A DNA stretch of 64,000 nucleotides from Agrobacterium arsenijevicii (GTDB lineage Bacteria > Pseudomonadota > Alphaproteobacteria > Rhizobiales > Rhizobiaceae). Where the stretch lies: assembly GCA_000949895.1 (NCBI GenBank), contig JWIT01000017.1:1-64000 (forward strand), given 5' to 3'. How positions within the stretch are numbered: the stretch's first letter is position 1; each line of letters starts with the position of its first letter. Shown one piece after another: positions 45,008 through 53,757 of the stretch. The notes beneath the pieces were generated by a model. The model had not been told where the DNA came from. It searched no databases and saw only the letters and a program-made list of their open reading frames with translations. The position numbers and the translations under genes are program-made.

Positions 45008-46092
45008 CGGACCCCCTTCTGCATTGTCACTTCCGCTCGAGCCGTATTTCGAACGCACCCAGCGGCTCGATCCATTCGAACGTCAAATACCACTTGCCTT
45101 CGACAAGAATGCCAAGCCGGCCGGGTGCGTTCGGCCAGTTGAAGATCGGACCATAAACGTCGACATCCTGTAGACTGCGGGCAGCCACTAGCGGATGCAG
45201 GCGTCTGTGAGTGGCGATGGAAAGATGCTCGTCGATATCTATCGCGAACCGCCATGCGTAGATTTCGGCTACTGTCTCGCTTGCGAACCTGTTCATGTTT
45301 CACCTTCGGTGCCTGAATAATAATTGCAGGCACCATGACGGCGCCTGTGCGTCGATCATGGGTTTCGAAGGGAGGAGGATTGCCAGTGCGGAGCTCGAAA
45401 CAGAGGATATGTTCCCGCACCATTTCTGGAGCCGTAGCAGCTGGTGCAGGGACTCGGAACACTACGCGCCAACGGACGCGCACTTGGATGCCACGGGATA
45501 GCACGTCCCGCGTCAACTGCAGGAGCGAGGCGACGGTTGCGATCTCGGCATAGGCGATTTCATCGATAGCACGCTTTGTCAAATTGCGAATTGCACGCTT
45601 TGACAGAGCTCGGACCGGGCCTTGAAAGAGAATGTGATGCAACTCCGCTTCGAGCGGCGCCTGCATTTTGTGTTGTCCGTCAACGATGAATGCATAAAAG
45701 GGCTTGTCGAGGTCGATCGCGCGGACACGCGATGAAAGATCAAGCCCTCCTACTTCGTATTCATTGACAGCCGAAAATCGCTGCGACGTTAACGCCAGAA
45801 CCTTATCGAGGTCCTTGTCGAAACTGTCGTAGGATTTCCAGAAACTGGTCTGCGAAAAGTCTCGCAAGCTCTTTCCGGTCCAGCCAGAGATTTCGTTGAC
45901 GACGGTCTTTCGCCAGTCTTCAACGTATTCGGTCTCAGTCGTGAGAAATTCTCGCAGAACTGCCTGGCTAGACTCGGTATTCTGCCACTTGGACAACAGC
46001 CGCTGCATCGCACGACGCCAATGGTCTCGGTCAATCGATAAATCATCGAACGAGACTAGGAGGTCCAGCGCTATTTGATCGGTGTTTTCCAT
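45004..46092 (-). CDS. unknown protein; C-terminal part runs out of frame over higB
   Basis: About 362 residues from the ATG at 46092. The first 260 residues look protein-like: helical, with WRRAMQRLLSKW, LREFLTTETEYVEDW and a conserved-looking HKMQAPLEAELHH. After about 45320 the frame translates higB and its flank as Arg/Ser/His-rich junk, so the original stop has probably been lost or the gene is frameshifted. No known family recognised; no signal peptide. The true end may lie near 45310. Confidence 0.45.
   Translation of the reverse strand: MENTDQIALDLLVSFDDLSIDRDHWRRAMQRLLSKWQNTESSQAVLREFLTTETEYVEDWRKTVVNEISGWTGKSLRDFSQTSFWKSYDSFDKDLDKVLALTSQRFSAVNEYEVGGLDLSSRVRAIDLDKPFYAFIVDGQHKMQAPLEAELHHILFQGPVRALSKRAIRNLTKRAIDEIAYAEIATVASLLQLTRDVLSRGIQVRVRWRVVFRVPAPAATAPEMVREHILCFELRTGNPPPFETHDRRTGAVMVPAIIIQAPKVKHEQVRKRDSSRNLRMAVRDRYRRASFHRHSQTPASASGCPQSTGCRRLWSDLQLAERTRPAWHSCRRQVVFDVRMDRAAGCVRNTARAEVTMQKGVR
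45027..45296 (-). CDS. higB: HigB-like toxin
   Basis: 89 residues with AGGTGA before the ATG. The second half carries the RelE/HigB pattern: WPNAPGRLG then GKWYLTFEW and a final FEIRLERK, matching the HigB core that binds the ribosomal A-site and cleaves mRNA. The N-terminal half is less conserved than usual, so activity is uncertain. It is followed by HigA. The gene upstream in another frame reads through it. Confidence 0.78.
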   Translation of the reverse strand: MNRFASETVAEIYAWRFAIDIDEHLSIATHRRLHPLVAARSLQDVDVYGPIFNWPNAPGRLGILVEGKWYLTFEWIEPLGAFEIRLERK

Positions 46093-46273
46093 ATGGCACA
46101 ATGTAATGCACTTCATTACATCTGTCGACCCCAATCTGGAGTTCTTTTGCGGCAGCAGGCATTCCCCATCACACAACCCCCTGGATCAGACCGCCCGAGG
46201 CCGGCAGAACGGTATCGGCGAACCCGCCGAGCCGTCCCGCTCAAATCATCAGGCGACGGCTGGTGCCGTCGGC

Positions 46274-47656
46274 CTAAACCAGCGTCTCGACGGCACTTGG
46301 AGACAAGCTCCGTTCAAGAGGGAAAATCGGTTTCGCCATAGCGACCTGCAATGGGAACACCGGCTTGCCGGCATAACGATTGGAGGTGCTGGCCACCTCA
46401 TTCGGGCCGACAACCTCCACCAAGGGGAAGATCGGCTTTACCGCGAGCTCTTGATCGGTTGGTGGAGAGCTGATGAGCCAGGCCCCGAGCACCGAAACGC
46501 ACGCCGCAAAGACCATTCCAGCGGCTTTCCTACGATCCACAGCGGGCCTGATATTCAGCTTTGCGAGTGCCTTGCTCATCGAGGCTGCCGTGGCCCGGCA
46601 GTCGCTGAGATAGTCGTTGTGGTGATCCTTTATCAGTTTTCGAGCCTGTGCAAGAAACACACGATTGTCGTGCTCCAGCCGTTCCAGCATTGGCTTCAGG
46701 CTGACATCCGACCTGATTGGCTCGTCAATACCATCGACCGGATAGGCAACCGACTCTCCACCCTTAACATCGAGGTCCTCGCGGTTGCCGATATAGACGT
46801 CGTCAAAATTCGCGAACCGCGGGTTCATCCGAATGGCCGAAATGTAGACCTTTACGGATTGGGCAAGAATGCTGGGCGCATTTTGCACCTTCGGGTCGGC
46901 CTCCACGGCGTTGTAGACCGCGACCAGAGCGTTGGCGAGGTTGAACAGGCGCTCGCCGTTACCCCAGCCATAATTCGTTGCTACCCTCGACATTGCCCCA
47001 AGGGCACCGGAGGTGTGAAGCTTGACGTAGAGAGCTTTGATGTCAGCTTCGTTCGCAGCATTCTCCGGTATTTCGGAGATAACCCAATTCGCCATGTTCC
47101 CGGCATAGGCCATAAAAAACCAATCGGAAGGATGGGGCCCGATTTCACCTGCCTCAGGCCTTCTGAAGGCGTCCACCGCGCTGATGAGCGTTTCCGCTGT
47201 CGACTTGATTGCGTCGATGTCGACTTTGCTCGGCTCACCATTCTTATGGGTAATAGCGCCATCGACGCCCTCGAGGAGAAGCTTCATGGCTCTCGCCTTC
47301 GGGTACATGCAGCTCGAGACGTCATCCAGATACTTGCCGCGCTCGACATGAAGGCGAAGCTGGGTTTTGTCCAGAGTGCCAATCGTCCCGTCGTAGATCC
47401 GCTGAGCGTCAATCAAGCGCTGAAGATATGAGAATGGAATCCTCTGCTCGATGACGTGCTCATAGAAGATAATCTCAACCCCCTCGAGCACCTCGGCGAA
47501 CTTGGCCTTTCCGGCCAGCCGCAGGCTCAATGCAGCCTCAAGCTTCTTCGTGGATCCACGCTTGTCGGAAAGCTCGGCTGCGAGTTCCTGCTGGTTGAAT
47601 GCGGCACTGCTCATAAGAAAGCGCGTCATGTCTTCGAGAAATATACTGGTACGCAT
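46274..47656 (-). CDS. membrane-anchored protein with KPIFPL repeats
   Basis: 460 residues with GGAG 8 bases before the ATG. The main part is helical (residues 1-370). One hydrophobic segment (AAGMVFAACVSVLGAWLIS) near 390 anchors the C-terminus, followed by a tail with three copies of a K-P-(I/V)-F-P-L motif. The N-terminal part would be cytoplasmic and the tail periplasmic, or the reverse. Function unknown; no signal peptide. It is on the same strand as, and upstream of, the gene at 45004-46092. Confidence 0.6.
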   Translation of the reverse strand: MRTSIFLEDMTRFLMSSAAFNQQELAAELSDKRGSTKKLEAALSLRLAGKAKFAEVLEGVEIIFYEHVIEQRIPFSYLQRLIDAQRIYDGTIGTLDKTQLRLHVERGKYLDDVSSCMYPKARAMKLLLEGVDGAITHKNGEPSKVDIDAIKSTAETLISAVDAFRRPEAGEIGPHPSDWFFMAYAGNMANWVISEIPENAANEADIKALYVKLHTSGALGAMSRVATNYGWGNGERLFNLANALVAVYNAVEADPKVQNAPSILAQSVKVYISAIRMNPRFANFDDVYIGNREDLDVKGGESVAYPVDGIDEPIRSDVSLKPMLERLEHDNRVFLAQARKLIKDHHNDYLSDCRATAASMSKALAKLNIRPAVDRRKAAGMVFAACVSVLGAWLISSPPTDQELAVKPIFPLVEVVGPNEVASTSNRYAGKPVFPLQVAMAKPIFPLERSLSPSAVETLV

Positions 47657-47914
47657 CGGCGTTCTCCGGTTCGATCTCGCTCCACCATATAGGTAGGAAT
47701 TTGAGGCAATTTAGAGAAGGCACGATTTCTAAAGCAGTGTTTACGATTTTGTCGAACTGACAAGTTTGACGCCACCCGCTTCGATTTCGGCGGATATTTT
47801 TTATCCACTATATCTCATTATTTTCAATACGTTAACTTCCGCGATCACTCTTTCATAGATCGGGCTCCGTGCTTGGGCGGTCATGTGACCGTAACCACTT
47901 ACGGGAGAAACCCG

Positions 47915-48481
47915 ATGAGATCGCTTCTCATTCTTCTCGGCACGACCTGCGCCATGTTCATCGGCGCCCACGTCCATCCGTCCACGAGCGCAGCCGCGGT
48001 AGCAAGCTGCAAGCCGATGGCCCCGGCCGCGGTCGAAGCCCTGATCCGCCGCCTCTCGGAAGAGCGCGGTGCCAATGCTGACCACATGGTGCGGGTCGCC
48101 AAGATCGAGTCCGCTCTGAATCCGTGCGCATATAATCCGTCAGGTGCCACGGGCCTCTATCAGTTCATGTCCGGTACTGCTCGTCAGTATGGTCTTGTCG
48201 ACCGACTTGACCCCGAGGCTAGCACGCGTGCAGCGATTGCGCTGATGTTCGACAACGCGAACTATCTCCGCAAGAAGCTCGGCCGCGAACCAGCACCAGC
48301 GCTTCTTTACGTCGCCCATCAGCAGGGCGTCGGCGGGGTTGCCAAACTGCTGCGTAACCCCGATATGCTGGCTTCCGAGCTTGTCGGCGTGGCGGCGGTT
48401 GTCCAAAATGGCGGCAAACGTGACTGGAGCGCGCTCCGCTTCATTCAGCATTGGGTCGATAAGTACGACGCGAAACGTTGA
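47915..48481 (+). CDS. lytic transglycosylase
   Basis: 188 residues counted from the ATG at 47915 (GGGAGA upstream). A signal peptide (residues 1-27, LLILLGTTCAMF core, ending near SAAA) is followed by an SLT domain with the catalytic Glu65 in AKIESALNP, then GATGLYQFM and YVAHQQG, the conserved goose-lysozyme-like loops. It cleaves peptidoglycan; plasmid copies often belong to VirB1-type secretion or conjugation. No other transfer genes are adjacent, so its partner system is not shown. Confidence 0.88.
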   Translation: MRSLLILLGTTCAMFIGAHVHPSTSAAAVASCKPMAPAAVEALIRRLSEERGANADHMVRVAKIESALNPCAYNPSGATGLYQFMSGTARQYGLVDRLDPEASTRAAIALMFDNANYLRKKLGREPAPALLYVAHQQGVGGVAKLLRNPDMLASELVGVAAVVQNGGKRDWSALRFIQHWVDKYDAKR

Positions 48482-48788
48482 TTTCGCGCCAAGCGTGATG
48501 GCGAAACTGCTGGCGACCTGCTCAACCGATAGGCTGGCCGATGTGCGAGATCGCACTGTCCTGATGGTTGCCTTTGCCTCCGGCGGCTGCCGGCGCAGCG
48601 AGATCGCCGGACTCCGGATCGAGTAACTGACCCTTCAAGCACCGATCGAGACTTCGAACGGCCCTCCCCTCCCCTCTCTCGCCATCCAGCCCGGCCGCAC
48701 GAAGACGACAAATGACGAGCAAGATGACCTCGTCTATCTGATTGATCGGACGGTGGAAGCGCTGGATGCCTGGATGGCCGCTGCCTGA
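48482..48788 (+). pseudogene. central fragment of a tyrosine recombinase gene
   Basis: In one frame it encodes the middle of an integrase like the one at 37306: MAKLLATCSTDRL, VLMVAFASGG, RRSEIAGL, and later LPSLAIQPGRTKTT, but with TAA in the middle (about 48625) and TGA at 48786. It lacks the C-terminal His and Tyr, which lie in the separate fragment at 42395-42532. It starts directly after the lytic transglycosylase stop. Confidence 0.85.
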
Positions 48789-48905
48789 ATTGTCACCTCG
48801 CAGCCCAAGCGAAGCATAAACTGTATCACCCGCGTGGCAAACGCCACCCGAGGGAACGCGACATGGTGGCAAGGGCTCTGATCGCCGGATGGTTTTGATA
48901 CCGTT

Positions 48906-49040
48906 CGGGAGCGATATTCCTATTCCTGGCGAATGATCGTCGAGTGTTACCGAACGGGAGCAAAAATAGACCGTGCTCCCGTAAGGGTGCAGGCGTGCTT
49001 GCCGACAAACAAGAAGAGTGTTATTTTCCCGTGCGGGAGC
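48906..49040. promoter_or_regulatory. clustered CGGGAGC half-sites before hipB
   Basis: Four copies of CGGGAGC or its complement occur before hipB: 48906-48912, 48955-48961, 48975-48981 (inverted) and 49034-49040. The copies at 48955 and 48975 form an inverted pair (CGGGAGCA ... TGCTCCCG). HipB binds inverted repeats to repress hipBA, so these are likely operators. Inference from position and symmetry. Confidence 0.6.
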
Positions 49041-49049
49041 AAAGGATTT

Positions 49050-49658
49050 ATGAGCTTGCCGAAAAAACCGTTAGATAGCCTAACCGACATTCAAAAATTG
49101 GCCGACCAAGCATATCCTGCATTGTCGCTGGCGAGTACGCTCGCTTCGCCCAATGCGCCAGCAAAAGCTTGGCAAGAGCTCAGCAAGAGATTTTCCTCCA
49201 GCGAGGAGCTGATGAGATCTCTCGAGTCTGCCACCGAGATCGCAAAGCGGCTGACGCAGCATTCGGATCTGGCAGCCAAACTCACAGACGCGTTGCCGAA
49301 AGTCGAACTCATCCTACCGAATGTTTCCACCACGATAAAGGCATCCCTGCCCAGACCACTGGCGGATACCTCTGCCCCATCAACGCCGCATGCCCCAGTC
49401 GCCAGCCAAACGACAAGTCCGCAAAACTTTGCACAAGAGAATGTCCCCGTTAATAGCATCATGGATCTCGGGCGAATGGTTCGTCGCCTGCGGGAAAGTC
49501 GGAAACTATCGCAGCAGGAATTTGCGGATCTGGCCGGTGTGGGACGCCGCTTTCTTTCTGAACTTGAAAACGGCAAACCGACTTTGGAATTCGAAAAAGT
49601 TCTCCAGGTCGCTCGGGCGGCCGGGATATCCCTTTTTGCGCGGGGCCGGTCACTGTAA
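49050..49658 (+). CDS. hipB: HipB-type antitoxin and repressor
   Basis: 202 residues counted from the ATG at 49050 with AGGA upstream. Unlike the short classical HipB, it has a 130-residue N-terminal helical extension, and only then an XRE helix-turn-helix: MVRRLRESRKLSQQEFADLAGVGRRFLSELENGKPTL. The C-terminal LFARGRSL closes it. It overlaps hipA by one base (TAATG). It should repress the operon through the CGGGAGC sites and neutralise HipA. Confidence 0.87.
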   Translation: MSLPKKPLDSLTDIQKLADQAYPALSLASTLASPNAPAKAWQELSKRFSSSEELMRSLESATEIAKRLTQHSDLAAKLTDALPKVELILPNVSTTIKASLPRPLADTSAPSTPHAPVASQTTSPQNFAQENVPVNSIMDLGRMVRRLRESRKLSQQEFADLAGVGRRFLSELENGKPTLEFEKVLQVARAAGISLFARGRSL

Positions 49659-51010
49659 TGGAAGCACTTGCTCTCGACGTCCGCCTTGACAGTGCGCAAG
49701 AGCCGGTGGGCGTGCTCGTCCGCGATCAACGTGGCGGCTTGGCTTTCGCCTACGACGAAGCCTATGTGTCACAACCGGGGGCGATTTCCCTTTCTCTTTC
49801 ACTGCCGTTAACCCGAGAGCCGTTCGAGGAGGTCGTTGCACGCCCTTTCTTCGACAACCTGCTCCAAGAACGGGATGGGGCGCTGTCCGACATCATGGCG
49901 CGCGAAGGCATAGCTCGTGATGATATCGCAGGCCTCTTGTTCCATCTTGGCAAGGATTGTGCGGGGGCGCTTTCGGTTCTGCCCGCTGGCTCACCTCCGA
50001 CCAAGGTTCCGGGTGATTATGAGAAAGATTATCAGCGTATCGAAGACGGTCGGCTGATCGCGATCGTCGACTCGCTTCATAAGCGGCGGCGATTGCCTGC
50101 CGGCACGGACGACCCCTCCCCCCTTGCTGGCATGCAAAGTAAAATTGCGCTCACACTCCTGCCGGATGGTTCTCTGGCGGAGCCAGTTCCCGGTTCGGGT
50201 GCACCAACGACGCATATCCTGAAGGTACCAGACCAGGATCACCTCCGTGACGCCTCTCTTGAATATGAGGCAATGCAACTGTCGCACGCCGCCGGATTTT
50301 CGACAGCTGATATGTCGTTGCTCCCATTCGCGGGCATCGAGGTCCTTTTGGTCACCCGGTTTGACCGGGCTCTCGACAGAGACGGTCGCATCGTTCGAAT
50401 TCACCAGGAGGACTTCGCTCAGGCTCTTGGTCTGCCCTCTTCGCTCAAATACGAACGACGAGGAGTTCCTGGCCGGCGTTTCGACGTCGACGCGATCCGG
50501 CGAATTCTCGACGCAACCGACGATCCTGCCGCAGAACGAGAATTCTTTATTCAAGCGACGCTTTTCGATCTCCTTGTAGGAAACGTGGATGGCCACGCAA
50601 AGAACTTCGCGCTTCTTCATGAGAGAGGCGGAAGGATCAGAACCACGCCACGTTACGATATTCTCCCGACGCGGCTCGATGACACACTCACCGACGAACT
50701 CGCTTACAAGATTGGCGACGCCGCTACGCTTGACGCGATAAGTCGAGACGACTTCGATCTTTTTCTCAAGAGCTTGGGAATTTCGAGTTCCGCTGCCCGC
50801 CAGCGCCTTTCCAAAAGATACGCCACGGGAATCGCGAACAAGCTTGCCGAACATTTGGACCAGCTTGGGAAGGGCGGGCAGAAGCCTTTCGCCGACCTCA
50901 TCGCTTCCAATATGCGTACGCTTCTCGGGGCACTGGAAATCGACGTCCCCGGCCCCGCAAGAGACCGTGACGCGTATATCGGGCGGGCCGGTGGTTGGCT
51001 TCTGAGCTGA
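49658..51010 (+). CDS. hipA: HipA-type serine/threonine kinase toxin
   Basis: 450 residues. The couple N-terminal domain (VGVLVRDQRG) leads into the kinase: GMQSKIALT, HILKVP, NVDGHAKNFALL with the catalytic Asp, and YDILPT with the metal Asp. This is a normal HipA kinase that phosphorylates glutamyl-tRNA synthetase or similar substrates to cause dormancy. The start overlaps the HipB stop. It maintains the plasmid or promotes persistence. Confidence 0.9.
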   Translation: MEALALDVRLDSAQEPVGVLVRDQRGGLAFAYDEAYVSQPGAISLSLSLPLTREPFEEVVARPFFDNLLQERDGALSDIMAREGIARDDIAGLLFHLGKDCAGALSVLPAGSPPTKVPGDYEKDYQRIEDGRLIAIVDSLHKRRRLPAGTDDPSPLAGMQSKIALTLLPDGSLAEPVPGSGAPTTHILKVPDQDHLRDASLEYEAMQLSHAAGFSTADMSLLPFAGIEVLLVTRFDRALDRDGRIVRIHQEDFAQALGLPSSLKYERRGVPGRRFDVDAIRRILDATDDPAAEREFFIQATLFDLLVGNVDGHAKNFALLHERGGRIRTTPRYDILPTRLDDTLTDELAYKIGDAATLDAISRDDFDLFLKSLGISSSAARQRLSKRYATGIANKLAEHLDQLGKGGQKPFADLIASNMRTLLGALEIDVPGPARDRDAYIGRAGGWLLS

Positions 51011-51428
51011 CGATGCCGGGCGATCTTGACCAAAGCGATAAGGATCCCGTGCAAAATTTCCGCCGTTGCGACAACCACGTCGAATGCATTCCGGGCGAAC
51101 TATATGTCGATTGCTCGATGCAAACTTGTCGCTGGTGATTCTGCCCTGAGTCGGAACATTCACCGCCGTGACGCTCATCCATGCGGGTACTTCAATCTTA
51201 TCGACTCATATTTTGGGCTCCGGCGCGAGCGAGATCTTTGGACAAAATCCCACTAGAGCGTTGCTTTATCACGATGTTTTAATTCCAATGCGTTCGTGGG
51301 GAATTTTGCGTTAGGCTTCTGTTAACCGTAAATAGCTTGCCCAGACCCTAGAATCGAGGCTAATTGTAACAGCGGTTCAAAAAGGGTTTTGCCGCATCGA
51401 ACCGCTGTTACTGAATTTTGGGCCGGAC
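51011..51428. promoter_or_regulatory. repABC promoter region with a 13-bp inverted repeat
   Basis: No gene. Within it GTAACAGCGGTTC (51366-51378) and its inverse GAACCGCTGTTAC (51399-51411) form a perfect palindrome pair around 20 bases, ending 17 bases before repA. RepA and RepB of rhizobial plasmids repress their own promoter at operators upstream of repA; this pair is the best candidate. The rest is AT-rich and likely carries the promoter. Confidence 0.65.
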
Positions 51429-52643
51429 ATGAAAACCAAAGCTGAAGCGCAGGCACCGTCAAGGGAAACTCTCGTAAGCCTCATTGAGCGGCATTCCTCG
51501 GCTCTTGCTGTCCAGTTACAAGCTCATCACCTGAGTACGTTCCCGCCTACGGCACAAAAGGGAATACGCTATTTCCAGCCCTCTGAAGCTGCAAAGTTCG
51601 TGGGCGTGAAGGAGGTCTACCTCCGTCAGGTCTCAAACGACATTGACGATCTGGAGGTAAGTACCACCCCCGGCGGCCGGCGCTCCTATTCCGTCGATGA
51701 TATCGACAAGATCCGCCGCCATCTCGACAAGGTCGGCAGGGCTGATCGCAGGTATTTGCCGCACCGCCGAGACGGTGAAGACCTTCAGGTCATTTCCATC
51801 ATGAACTTCAAGGGCGGCTCGGGCAAGACGACCACCTCCGTTCATCTCGCCCAATACCTGGCGCTGAAGGGTTATCGCGTCCTTGCCATCGATCTCGATC
51901 CGCAGGCAAGTATGTCCGCCCTGTTTGGACATCAGCCTGAACTCGATGTGCACCCGAACGACACGATGTACGGCGCGATACGGTACGACGAGAGCCGTCG
52001 GCCGGTAAAGGACATTATCCGGAAGACCTACATTCCGGGTCTGGAACTTGTCCCCGGCAACCTCGAACTGATGGAATTCGAACATGACACCCCTCGCGCA
52101 TTGATGACGCGCAAACCGGGCGATGTGATGTTCTTTCAGCGACTAAGCGACGCGATTGGTGATGTGAGTGACGACTACGATATCGTCATCATCGATTGTC
52201 CTCCTCAACTGGGCTACCTGACGCTGTCTGCCCTCACTGCGGCAACGTCGGTTCTCGTGACGGTTCACCCGCAAATGCTGGACGTCATGTCGATGAACCA
52301 GTTCCTTGCAATGGTCGCCGATTTGCTTCGAGAAGTCGCCGCCGCCGGCGGCGATGTTGATTTTGCCTGGTTGCGCTACCTGATCACGCGCTTTGAGCCG
52401 TCTGACGGACCTCAAAATCAGATGGTTGGATATCTTCGGTCGATCTTCGGCGCCCATGTGCTGAATTTCCCGATGCTGAAGTCGACCGCCGTCTCAGACG
52501 CAGGGCTTACCAATCAAACTCTTTATGAAGTCGAACGGGGCCAGTTTACACGCAGCACCTATGACCGCGCCATCGAATCGATGAACAGCGTCAATGACGA
52601 GATTGAAACCCTGATCAAGAAAGCTTGGGGACGAGCGATATGA
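51429..52643 (+). CDS. repA: RepA, ParA-type partition ATPase
   Basis: 404 residues. An N-terminal helix-turn-helix (AKFVGVKEVYLRQ) precedes a ParA-type ATPase: deviant Walker A FKGGSGKTT near 122, DLDPQAS (A'), DIVIIDCPPQL (Walker B) and SALTAATS. RepA works with RepB at parS to segregate the plasmid and represses the repABC promoter. It is translationally coupled to repB (ATGA). The length is normal for the family. Confidence 0.96.
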   Translation: MKTKAEAQAPSRETLVSLIERHSSALAVQLQAHHLSTFPPTAQKGIRYFQPSEAAKFVGVKEVYLRQVSNDIDDLEVSTTPGGRRSYSVDDIDKIRRHLDKVGRADRRYLPHRRDGEDLQVISIMNFKGGSGKTTTSVHLAQYLALKGYRVLAIDLDPQASMSALFGHQPELDVHPNDTMYGAIRYDESRRPVKDIIRKTYIPGLELVPGNLELMEFEHDTPRALMTRKPGDVMFFQRLSDAIGDVSDDYDIVIIDCPPQLGYLTLSALTAATSVLVTVHPQMLDVMSMNQFLAMVADLLREVAAAGGDVDFAWLRYLITRFEPSDGPQNQMVGYLRSIFGAHVLNFPMLKSTAVSDAGLTNQTLYEVERGQFTRSTYDRAIESMNSVNDEIETLIKKAWGRAI

Positions 52644-53605
52644 GCAGAAAGAACCTTCTGAACCTTATTCAGGTCGATGCCGATATGCCCGTAAAGACTG
52701 CGACATCCGACAACAAGCTTGTCGGCCAAGTCGCTAGTACGATGCGCGAAGAGAAAGCCCGCCAGGCACGCGCCGACGATATCGAGCGGCGGCTTGCCGA
52801 GGGTCAGTCTGTCATCGACCTGGACACAGCTCTCATCGAACCGTCTTTCGTTCGTGACCGCATGCCTGGCGATATCGACGGTCTGGTTTCGTCGATCCGT
52901 GACCAGGGCCAGCAGGTGCCAATCCTGGTACGTCCCCACCCTGAGAAACCGGGACATTATCAGGTTGCCTTCGGTCATCGCCGTCTACGCGCCATTGAGC
53001 AACTCGGCTTGCAGGTCAAGGCGGTTATCCGTGCCTTGACCGACGAGGAACTGGTGATTGCCCAAGGGCAGGAAAACAATGAACGCGAGGACCTATCCTT
53101 CATCGAGAAGTCACGGTTCGCGCAGAGACTTAAGGAACGTTTTCCCCGTGAAGTGATCACGTCTGCGATGTCTGTCGACAAGGCGGAACTGTCGCGAATG
53201 CTGTCTATCGTTGATGCCATTCCCGCCGATCTGATCGATGCTATCGGGCCTGCACCCGGCGTTGGCAGACGAAGCTGGCAAGAACTCGCGGATCTGATCC
53301 ATAAGGCCGAAAACAAGAATCCCTTGGAACTGGCACGATCGGACGAGATGCAGACCAAGAGCTCGCAGGATCGGTTTAAGGCGCTTCTCAGCGCCTTCAA
53401 GCCACGCCGGGTTGTTCGTGGGCTGCCTGAGGTTCTGTCGACGTCGTCCGGCCAGCGCTTGGGCCACGTCAAGCAGAGCAAGTCAAAGATCGAAATTACG
53501 CTCGACAGGAAGGAAGCGGGAGAGTTCGCGTCCTTCCTGCTCAATGACGCGGTGGCTCTTTTCGAAGAGCGCCGTGCAAAGTCTGCTGGAAAAGAGGAAG
53601 CATAA
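52640..53605 (+). CDS. repB: RepB, ParB-type partition protein
   Basis: 321 residues from the ATG at 52640 overlapping the repA stop. The ParB nuclease-like domain contains VPILVRPHP, GHRRLRAIE and ENNEREDLSFIEK; the helix-turn-helix follows (VITSAMSVDKAELSRML). RepB binds parS palindromes of the type GTTNNNNGCNNNNAAC, two of which lie downstream at 57134 and 57319. The C-terminal coiled part mediates dimers. Length is normal. Confidence 0.96.
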   Translation: MSRKNLLNLIQVDADMPVKTATSDNKLVGQVASTMREEKARQARADDIERRLAEGQSVIDLDTALIEPSFVRDRMPGDIDGLVSSIRDQGQQVPILVRPHPEKPGHYQVAFGHRRLRAIEQLGLQVKAVIRALTDEELVIAQGQENNEREDLSFIEKSRFAQRLKERFPREVITSAMSVDKAELSRMLSIVDAIPADLIDAIGPAPGVGRRSWQELADLIHKAENKNPLELARSDEMQTKSSQDRFKALLSAFKPRRVVRGLPEVLSTSSGQRLGHVKQSKSKIEITLDRKEAGEFASFLLNDAVALFEERRAKSAGKEEA

Positions 53606-53609
53606 CCGC

Positions 53610-53665
53610 AAAAGAAAAGAGCCCCCAAAACGTCGCCGTCTCGGAAGCCCCTATCTGTCTAAGCA
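53610..53665 (-). ncRNA. repABC antisense ctRNA (incA)
   Basis: In the repB-repC gap on the minus strand, TTGACG at 53694-53699 (-35) and GATTCT at 53671-53676 (-10) with 17 bases between them give a start near 53665. The RNA runs through the first half of the gap and ends in a hairpin plus T-tract. This is the position and shape of the small counter-transcribed RNA that limits repC translation and fixes copy number. Exact ends need mapping. Confidence 0.82.
53621..53648 (-). terminator. intrinsic terminator of the ctRNA
   Basis: Minus-strand hairpin with a 12-pair stem (G-U pairs allowed): GCTTCCGAGACG, loop GCGA, CGTTTTGGGGGC, then TCTTTTCTTTT downstream. It is a classic rho-independent terminator and defines the ctRNA 3' end. 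Confidence 0.85.
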
Positions 53666-53757
53666 CCAGTAGAATCGCATTTCCGGGATTCATCGTCAAG
53701 AGTCTAGGCGCCGTTTTGGCGAACGAATTTCTTTTGCCTGTTAGAAGGTGAAGAACG

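Noticed and set aside
46082..47431. 449-residue plus-strand open frame
   Set aside because: Antisense of the membrane-anchored gene at 46274-47656, which has a ribosome site and membrane segment.
47878..47891. 14-base palindrome CGGTCATGTGACCG
   Set aside because: It is isolated and lies before the lytic transglycosylase; no copy was found to support a function.
49991..51178. 395-residue minus-strand open frame
   Set aside because: Antisense of hipA.
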